Shown piece by piece: positions 57,717 to 64,000 of a DNA stretch of 64,000 bases. The notes beneath the pieces are model-generated. The model was given only the letters and a program-made list of their open reading frames with translations, was not told the origin of the DNA and ran no database searches. Each line of letters begins with the position of its first letter. The first letter of the stretch is position 1. A program made the position numbers and the translations under genes. Source of the stretch: Carpediemonas membranifera (Eukaryota; Fornicata); the NCBI GenBank assembly GCA_019828565.1, contig JAHDYR010000012.1, positions 1,798,001-1,862,000 on the forward strand. The letters run 5' to 3'.

Positions 57717-60700
57717 ATGCTGAAGAAATCCGATCCCCCGTTGCTGAAGTCGCCAGATCTGAACGAACTGTTCATCTTTGTGGACAAGTTCAACGATTAC
57801 CGCGCCTTAGGGGGCAAGCGAGACATTGAGAAGCTAATCGACAGCGAGGTTCGGGAGATGGTGACAGCAATCCTACCAGCGGACGATCTTGACGACGCGG
57901 AGGAAGAGATCCCTCTCCTCCTTAATCAACATCATCGTGCCGCTCGCTCCAGAGCCCAGAAGGACCTCAAGATCATCAAGCGCCTAGGACGCGCTCTCAG
58001 ACCTACTCAAGAAGTCAACAAGCTCCGTCTCTTTAGAATCACCGCCAAGGACTTCTCCCCTATCGAAGTTGCTCGAGTCAACAAGAAGTTCCGTATTACC
58101 ATGGCAGTCGTCCAACCCGAGTTCCCCCTCGAGACACTACGCGACATATACGTTCGTTGTTTCAAGTTCGGATCCAACCAGACGATGTACCGCATCAAGG
58201 AGGTGATCCAGGACATGTCGCTAGAAGATGCCATGCCGCGCGTTCTAGCCCTATCCAGAACAGTCCAAGAGAGCACCGCGATCGCCAACGCGTTCCAGGA
58301 CAAGCCGTCCAACGCCGAGCACCACCACACGAGCCGTAACTCCCACCGACGCAACGATCGCAAGCCTCAGTCACGTCCCACCGAAGACCGTTCGCATGCT
58401 ACCAGACCTGAACACGCGTCGACTAAGCCTATCGACAAGAAGGGCAGACGTGATCATTCACAGTTCACTTGCTATAACTGTGGTGGTAAGGGTCACGCCG
58501 TCTACGAGTGTAAGAAGCCCAAGAACAAGTGTCAGAAGTGCGGGAAGAGCGGACACCTTGACAGGTTCTGTAAATCCCCACAGTACTTGTCCTTGTTCTC
58601 GATGACTTCACACAAACGCAAAGATAGCCTACCTCTGTGCAAAGTTAAGGTCGAGGGTCGAGACGTCGTTGCCTTGATTGATTCGGGAGCCAACTGCTCC
58701 ACTATATCCCCCAAGCTGACCAAGGGTATGACGCGTATATCAGATGAAGAGCGAAGCGTGCGTACAGCCAAGGGAACTATACAGTCCCAAGGTTCCGTGC
58801 AAGGGAACATCAAACTCATGCCGTCAGCCTTTACACCTAAGGCAGTGTCCTTCAAGCCGGAGTTGATTGTGCTAGATACTGAGTTCGACGTCGTCCTGGG
58901 GTACCCCCACCTTGTCGAGCTGGGAATCCTCCCCGACGTGAACGTAGAGTCAGGGGAATACTCGGACGAAGTCCAGGTCCCCGAAGCTTTCAAGCACAAC
59001 GCTGCCATCTTTAGTCTATCCGACCAGTCGACCAAGAGTCAAGCCGAACTGATCAAGAGGTTCTCCGATCTATTCCAAGACCGGGACGAACCTAGCAGGC
59101 TAGAGCCGTACGACCTCGTTCTGAAGGACGATCGGGTCGTGAACGCCAGACCTTACTATGTACCCCCAGCGAAGATACACGTCGTGAGAGAGCACATCGA
59201 CACGCTGCTAGCCAAGAAATATATCGAGGCCTGCCAGTCACAATACGCTTCCCCAGCTATGACTGTGCCTAAGAAGGGAGGCAAGTCGCGTTTCGTAGTC
59301 GATTTCCGCCGTATTAACGAGCTTACTGAGCCGTTCGACTACCCCATCCCTCGTATCGACGAGGTGCTGTCACAGCTCGCAGGACAGAAGATCTTCGCGA
59401 CTCTAGACCTGTCGTCCGGGTACCACCAGATCCCTTTGACAGAACGATCAAGACCCCTGACTGCATTTACCACCGTACTAGGGCAGTATCAATACCGACG
59501 GATGCCTTTCGGGCTGCGCAACGCAGGAGCTCACTTCCAGAAGGCCATGGAGCGCGCCTTCGCCGGGCTCGTGGGCAGCTCATGTTACATTTACATCGAC
59601 GATATTATTGTCTTCGGCAGCGACGAGGCCGAATATCTCGCGAACCTCGAAAGAGTCCTGGACCGTGCGCGTAAGGTCAAGCTCCAGCTCAATCGCGAGA
59701 AATGCCAATTCGGCAGGCAGGAGGTCGAGTTCTTAGGTTGGGTTGTCAATGATGGGCAGGTGAGAATCGCACCCAGCCGTGTAGACGACATCGCAAATCT
59801 CCAGATGCCGACATCCATCAAGGGCATGCAGGGCCTAGTAGGATTCCTCAACTATTTCCGGGATCACATCCCCCATTTTGCGGAAATCGGACACCCGTTA
59901 ATCAAAGCTATGTCCGGTCACACAAGTCTCGGCCTGACCGCCCAGCAGGAGGCCCTCGATAAGCTCAAGCAGAGCCTTACCTCCGCTGACGCCCTAGCAA
60001 TTTTCGACGCCACGAAGGAGCATTCTATAATGACCGACGCCTCGGGAGTGGGGTACGGCGCAGTCCTATTGCAAGAGGGCAAGCCTGTCTGTTACATGTC
60101 GAAGGCCTTCAACGCCACACAGTCTCGTTGGTCAACGATTGAGAAGGAGGCGTACGCCATTGTGGCGGCCTTGCAGCGCTGGCGCAAGTTCCTTGCCTGG
60201 GGACCTTTCTCCATACTCACTGACCACCGAAACCTTACCTTCATGTACCGTAGCATCAACCCGAAAGTCAGGAGGTGGGCCGATGCCATTTCCGACTTGG
60301 ACTTTGAGATTAAGCACGTCGCCGGCCTGGACAATGGAGCCGCAGATGGTCTGTCCCGTGTGTTTACTATGTTCACTCGCAAAGCTACGACCGATGAGAT
60401 TGAAGAAGCACACACCACCGCCGGCGCCCATCTATCTCGACGACTAACGACCGAGAAGCTTAGAGCCGAAGGGTTGTCGGTGTCGAGAGCCGCAGTCGAC
60501 CAGGTGATTGCAGCTTGCCCGGTGTGCCAAGTCCTCGAGAGACCCCACGTCGATACACCGGATGGTCTGCATACCGCCGTTGATGAACCGTTTAAGCGAG
60601 TAGCCATCGACACCTTAGGTCCGTTCCCCAAGTCGCAGGGGTTCACGCACATCTCCGTCATCATAGATATGTGTAGTAGGTGGACCGAGTTGGTTCCAGT

Positions 60701-61148
60701 TACAGGTACGACTGCGCAAGCCGCAGTTACGGCGTTCGTTAATAACTGGGTCTTACGCTATGGCTGCCCCGAGGTCTTACAGACTGACGGCGGGCCCGAG
60801 TTTAACAATCAGCTCATGAAGTCCCTGGCCGACGAGATGGGTTTCCACACCCATGTTACGACTCCACATCACCCGCAATCTAATGGCATCGTCGAACGGG
60901 CCAACAGTGGAGTTCTCAAAATCTTGAAGGCCAGAAAGTTCCATTTCCGGGACGCGGACTGGGTCAAGCACTTACCTGTCGCACAATTTATCGTCAATTC
61001 GACGCCCAGGATACCCACTCACCTCTCACCATCCGAGATCATACTAGGTGTCAACATCAGATCCCGAACGAGATCATCATCTGCACCCACTCGACTAGCG
61101 CCAGAATACAGGACAGACGCGCGGCGGCTGGCCAAGCCATCCAGCTAG
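57717..61148 (+). CDS. Gyp4 gag-pol (gag, PR, RT, RNase H, integrase core)
   Basis: One 1,143-codon frame from ATG 57717. Gag with two zinc knuckles, CYNCGGKGHAVYEC and CQKCGKSGHLDRFC; protease VALIDSGANCSTIS; RT YASPAMTVPKKGGKSRFVVD, FATLDLSSGYHQIPL, MPFGLRNAGAHFQKAM and catalytic IYIDDIIVFG; RNase H IMTDASGVGYGAVLL and TDHRNLTFMY; integrase CPVCQ zinc site, AIDTLGPFPKS, LQTDGGPEFNNQL and SNGIVERANSG. Gag and Pol are fused without a frameshift, unlike Gyp2. The frame fails near 61130. Confidence 0.95.
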   Translation: MLKKSDPPLLKSPDLNELFIFVDKFNDYRALGGKRDIEKLIDSEVREMVTAILPADDLDDAEEEIPLLLNQHHRAARSRAQKDLKIIKRLGRALRPTQEVNKLRLFRITAKDFSPIEVARVNKKFRITMAVVQPEFPLETLRDIYVRCFKFGSNQTMYRIKEVIQDMSLEDAMPRVLALSRTVQESTAIANAFQDKPSNAEHHHTSRNSHRRNDRKPQSRPTEDRSHATRPEHASTKPIDKKGRRDHSQFTCYNCGGKGHAVYECKKPKNKCQKCGKSGHLDRFCKSPQYLSLFSMTSHKRKDSLPLCKVKVEGRDVVALIDSGANCSTISPKLTKGMTRISDEERSVRTAKGTIQSQGSVQGNIKLMPSAFTPKAVSFKPELIVLDTEFDVVLGYPHLVELGILPDVNVESGEYSDEVQVPEAFKHNAAIFSLSDQSTKSQAELIKRFSDLFQDRDEPSRLEPYDLVLKDDRVVNARPYYVPPAKIHVVREHIDTLLAKKYIEACQSQYASPAMTVPKKGGKSRFVVDFRRINELTEPFDYPIPRIDEVLSQLAGQKIFATLDLSSGYHQIPLTERSRPLTAFTTVLGQYQYRRMPFGLRNAGAHFQKAMERAFAGLVGSSCYIYIDDIIVFGSDEAEYLANLERVLDRARKVKLQLNREKCQFGRQEVEFLGWVVNDGQVRIAPSRVDDIANLQMPTSIKGMQGLVGFLNYFRDHIPHFAEIGHPLIKAMSGHTSLGLTAQQEALDKLKQSLTSADALAIFDATKEHSIMTDASGVGYGAVLLQEGKPVCYMSKAFNATQSRWSTIEKEAYAIVAALQRWRKFLAWGPFSILTDHRNLTFMYRSINPKVRRWADAISDLDFEIKHVAGLDNGAADGLSRVFTMFTRKATTDEIEEAHTTAGAHLSRRLTTEKLRAEGLSVSRAAVDQVIAACPVCQVLERPHVDTPDGLHTAVDEPFKRVAIDTLGPFPKSQGFTHISVIIDMCSRWTELVPVTGTTAQAAVTAFVNNWVLRYGCPEVLQTDGGPEFNNQLMKSLADEMGFHTHVTTPHHPQSNGIVERANSGVLKILKARKFHFRDADWVKHLPVAQFIVNSTPRIPTHLSPSEIILGVNIRSRTRSSSAPTRLAPEYRTDARRLAKPSS

Positions 61149-61651
61149 CGAAGACTAGAATTCAGGCAATGAGAGAGGACGCTCTCGCAAACGCCGCATC
61201 GTCACGTCAGGAGTTACTGTGCCGGTTCGTGTTGGTCAAGTACCCAGCCAGACCTCCCAACAAGCTGATGCCAGGATGGCGAGGGCCCATGCGACGGGTC
61301 AGTGCGGTTAAGCAAGATGGCGTGACGGTCGCCTATGAAGTTCAGGACCTCAACCAGGGAAGCCAAGGCAAGATATTGAAGGTCGACGCCTCGCGCGTAC
61401 GCAGATTTAACCCTGGCAATCTATCCGAGCGAGAGATCAAGGACTTGGCCGCCACGGCGAACGATGAGTGGGAAGTGGACCGTATTTCCAAATCGCGAGG
61501 GAACGGAACACGAACCAAACGCGAATACCGCGTTCACTGGTCTGGTTTCGAGGACGAGGAGGCGACATGGCAGGATTGGGACTCCGTCAAGGACCTGGAA
61601 GCATTAGATATATATTTGAAGTCTGACCAAGCCAAACTGGACGGTCTATAA
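61120..61651 (+). CDS. Gyp4 integrase C-terminus and chromodomain
   Basis: Next frame continues QLAKTRIQAMREDALANAAS, PGWRGPMRRVSAVKQDGVTV (the GPY/F-like module) and a clear chromodomain: WEVDRISKSRG, KREYRVHWSGFEDEEATWQD and ALDIYLKSD. One missing base in a GGCC(C)AAG context near 61130 would fuse it to the main frame. Ends at 61651, 43 bp from the stop of antisense gene C. Confidence 0.9.
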
Positions 61652-61693
61652 ATCTTCACCACATCTAATCGCTCCAGCGTCAAGTCATCAGAT

Positions 61694-62774
61694 TTATTCG
61701 TCGTCCGACTCCTCGGTATCGGTCAGCTCGACCAACCAAGACGCGTCAGCGTGGCGCTCAAGATCGTGCTCAGCAAGATAGTCGCGCACACAACGGACGA
61801 GACAGAGATCGGCGTTCAGCCAGACGATGCTGAGGCCAGAGTAACCCTCATACTGGAGTATGAGAGCGAAGGTCCCAGGTCCACGAGTCGTTTTGAGGAA
61901 TTCATGACGGACAACACACGTCACGGTGTAGTAACGGTCCGGGTCCGAGACCTGAATAGGCTCCCAGTGGACCTCGTCACCGATCGCAGGCAGGTGACCC
62001 TCGCGACACAGCTCGTCGACCAGGGTCGCCCAGAAGGCGCTGGGAGCTGAGATGCAGCGGCTGATCCCGAAGAGTGCCACTCGGAAGTAATCGGGCGAGA
62101 GGACGAGGATCAGCAGGCGGTTGAGGTATCCGCGAGCCGTGGTATCCGACGTGACACCGGCAGCAGCGCGAACTGCGGCCACGAGCCCGGCAGAGTAGCG
62201 CCCACTACCGGTCAGGCTGATGTCGCCACTCCGGAGGGCTGCTGAGACGATATCGCCATCAGTGAGCGTCGGGCACAGCTTGATCTTGAGGTGGGTCACC
62301 ACCCCAGCGAGAGCGAACTGGCAGTAAGCCACGAGGTTAAGAATCTGGCGAGACTTCTTAACATCGGTGACTACCGCGGCGTCGTGGAGGCGACCCTGCT
62401 CAATGGCGTCGAAGATACGCTGAAGAGGCATTTCAATCGAGTTGCTGTAGCCATTCAGGCGCCGGGAGACCTCAGCTCTGATGTCGCGGGGAAGATTCAT
62501 AGATGCCGTCACGGGTCGAGTAACACGCTCTGCGGCTTGTACACGGTGCCTGGATGAGTGGTTGATTGATATTTGTTACTTACAGGTTACCGGAGGCCAA
62601 GCGCTTGCGCTGAGTACGTGTTTGAGCACGAAGAGAACGACAGACGGCGGAATGAGCGGAAACAAGAGGCTTAGTGAGTTCCTCGTCACCAATTTCGGCG
62701 ATTTTAGCGCGAATAGTATCCAGAATTGCTTCTACGGCGGCGTTGTCCGACATCAACTGAGTTGACGGCGACAT
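61694..62774 (-). CDS. Antisense gene C of Gyp4 (intact, spliced)
   Basis: From ATG 62774 on the strand opposite to gag-pol. Exon 1 to 62584 (AVEAILDTIRAKIAEIGDEE; SLRAQTRTQRKRLASG), a 34 bp intron (62583-62550, GTAAGT...ATCCAG), exon 2 to 61694 (RDIRAEVSRRLNGYSNSIEM; LTDGDIVSAALRSGD; LLILVLSPDYFRVALFGISR; FALILQYEGYSGLSIVWLNA; CVRDYLAEHDLERHADASWL), acidic end. About 348 residues. Motifs are shared with genes A and B. The C-terminal YTVTCVVRHEFLK ... QYEGYSG ... W resembles a chromodomain. No enzyme, signal peptide or membrane helix. A role in element regulation or chromatin binding is inference. Confidence 0.75.
62550..62583 (-). other. Intron of gene C (34 bp)
   Basis: GTAAGTAACAAATATCAATC to CATCCAG. 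Consensus donor and acceptor, and frame restored in phase. Being antisense to the element RNA, it is not removable from the genomic transcript. Confidence 0.7.
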
Positions 62775-63513
62775 ATTCTGCACTTTTGGAACAATCGGTT
62801 TCAGGACGAAACCTAGAGCAGTAATAGGACGCCAAATCAAGCTAATTCATCTATTTACTAAGCGCTGTAGCCTATTAGCTCCATCGGAAGCCGATTGATG
62901 TTGTTAATGAAGTACGAGCGCGCCAGGAAAAATGAAAGGCCCAAAACTCGCCAACGAAGGCCTTTTTGGAACCTCTTAATGCCTTTTTTCGGCGTCTGCG
63001 TAAGTTTCAGCGCAAATGGTACAGTACTTCTTCTTATTCTTCTAGACGCCGAGATCAACCCTCGAATTACTTAGAAGCATGCGTAACACGTAATATTTTT
63101 CGAGACACGGCCATATGAGGCCGTGGAGGGGCAGGGATAAGCCTCTATGAATACGGGCGAACCCTAGCCGTCCGTTTGACTGTCATTGACGTCGGTAAGT
63201 TCGGACCCTATATGCGGTTCATGAGGGCGGCGAAGCCCTGGTAAGACCATCTTAACACGTAACATAGCAATTGCTTACACAGTGGATCCACGTTATCATA
63301 TACAGCTGTCGGGTTTTATTCCCATGTCACCGTTGGTGATACCATAATTCCGTATCGGAAGACCGCGGGTCGGGCGTTGCCCACTCCACTGCCAATGGAG
63401 TAGACCGTTGCATAGCTTGGGTGGCACCAAACTATAACACGGATGACCCTAGGCCAACCTAACCCCCGTAACTCGTTGAGTGTCATGCCTATTACCCAGG
63501 CATGGAGGGGCAG
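62775..63513. other. Gyp4 non-coding region before the 3' LTR
   Basis: No gene. Contains the GLRWR-coding conserved segment at about 62860-62965 (minus) and several short inverted repeats (for example AAGGCCTTTTTGG near 62958 and GACGCCGA on both sides of 62995-63055). Presumably holds the promoter of gene C; the PPT closes it. Confidence 0.5.
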
Positions 63514-63625
63514 TGTGGTGGTCATAGACCACACTAATCATTTATACAGTTTAAGCCATTTATTGGCACAAGGGTTTTCTCTTCTTCTTTCCCTATAAAA
63601 GCATTCTCCGCATTAGCGAGGCACA
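63514..63625 (+). repeat. Gyp4 3' LTR (112 bp)
   Basis: Same sequence as the 5' LTR as far as I can compare; preceded by the PPT and followed by target copy GGCT. Confidence 0.95.
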
Positions 63626-63987
63626 GGCTCGAGGCAGCGCCAAAACTCAAAGCCCGCGAGCAGAGAACGGGAGAAGTGGCCGAAGTGGGCGCCATCGCGG
63701 CAAGACCGAATCTCCGCAATGTACTGCCGCACGAAGCAGCGGACCTCGTAGTCGGAGAGCAGGTCCTGGCACTGGCCAACCAGAAGAAGCTGGTATGTGG
63801 CCGGGTCGTGGCCGAGCATGATGGCCCGCTCGAGGTGGGGGCGCATGACGGTGCGACCAAGGCCGGAGATACGAGAAATCTGCTCGCCGAGCGCGGCGGG
63901 ACAGAGGGTCGGCACCGACGCATCCAGGCGGCCGAGGAAAGCAGCGATAATCTCGCTATCCGACGGGTCGGAACTGTCGGTGGTCAT
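63626..63987 (-). pseudogene. Antisense gene B, 5' part
   Basis: From ATG 63987: SDSEIIAAFLGRLDASVPTL, GRTVMRPHLERAIMLGHDPA, QDLLSDYEVRCFVRQYIAEI and LLAGFEFWRCLEP, where Gyp4 is inserted. The in-frame rejoining with 57584-57265 shows B was a complete gene before Gyp4 arrived. It belongs to the older Gyp4-like element whose pol end is at 57213; that element's 3' LTR would lie beyond the window. Confidence 0.7.
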
Positions 63988-64000
63988 TGAGACCCGGAGA

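Larger units (their letters stand above)
57585..63625 (+). mobile_element. Ty3/gypsy retrotransposon Gyp4 carrying an antisense gene
   Basis: Complete 6.04 kb element: identical-length 112 bp LTRs (57585-57696, 63514-63625), target duplication GGCT (57581-57584; 63626-63629), PPT GGAGGGGCAG at 63504-63513, gag-pol 57717-61651, then antisense gene C (61694-62774) and a 740 bp non-coding stretch. Nested in antisense gene B of an older relative. Only one frame break (near 61130) in gag-pol. Confidence 0.95.

Noticed and set aside
62858-63058. Independent 66-residue gene upstream of gene C
   Set aside because: No ATG, and conservation with the A region could be at DNA or RNA level; reported as a leader element instead.
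1-64000. tRNA, rRNA or CRISPR features
   Set aside because: I scanned for tRNA B-box-like words, rRNA-like blocks and regularly spaced repeats and found none that form a credible structure.

Overview
The window is eukaryotic nuclear DNA, most likely from a free-living flagellated protist. The evidence is a mitochondrial-type Hsp70 with a presequence, an LRRC49-like protein of the flagellar/tubulin-polyglutamylation set, PUS3, the Sas10 domain, a secreted beta-amylase, GT-AG introns, and abundant Ty3/gypsy, LINE and DNA-transposon sequence. GC-rich, closely packed genes with very short introns (28-70 bp) would suit a metamonad-like excavate such as a Carpediemonas relative, but that placement is inference with low confidence.

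Layout. 1-3.8 kb holds decayed retroelement sequence; the block at 655-1905 recurs at 32.34-33.76 kb. 3.9-11.4 kb is a host gene island: mitochondrial Hsp70, RT relics in a 5'-inversion arrangement, a coiled-coil protein, a two-exon disordered protein, a tiny Sas10-domain protein and unknowns. 12.2-14.4 kb has a solo LTR remnant, a zinc-knuckle gene and an intron-bearing minus-strand gene. 14.4-31.5 kb is a Tc1/mariner-like transposase gene split by a 15.7 kb insert with a 21 bp target duplication. The insert is a very large LINE-like element on the minus strand, itself interrupted by a 4.46 kb Ty3 element (Gyp1). 32.3-35.7 kb is repeat plus a broken zinc-finger gene. 35.9-45.5 kb is a second host island: unknown protein, PUS3 with two frameshifts, hAT fragment, beta-amylase, a possible Nse3/MAGE protein, LRRC49 and an unknown. 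45.6-64 kb is a graveyard of retroelements: an endonuclease-domain fragment, a gag-protease fragment (Gyp3), Gyp2 with 63 bp LTRs, and Gyp4 with 112 bp LTRs.

Most interesting: the Gyp4-type Ty3 elements carry an extra gene between pol and the 3' LTR, encoded on the strand opposite to gag-pol. Three copies (called A, B, C) and a fourth C-terminal fragment are visible. C is complete with a 34 bp intron. B is cut by Gyp4 and A by Gyp2, and each reads through in frame when the insert and one target copy are removed. All four Ty3 elements whose 5' junction is visible have a perfect 10 bp palindrome exactly where the tRNA primer-binding site should be. A miniature retroposon (61-72 bp, 15-16 bp target duplications) shares its pyrimidine-rich 3' tail with the LINE.

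Many mobile-element frames, and PUS3, are broken by single-base changes often next to homopolymers. Uncorrected long-read consensus errors are therefore a live alternative to true decay. No tRNA, rRNA or CRISPR array was recognised.
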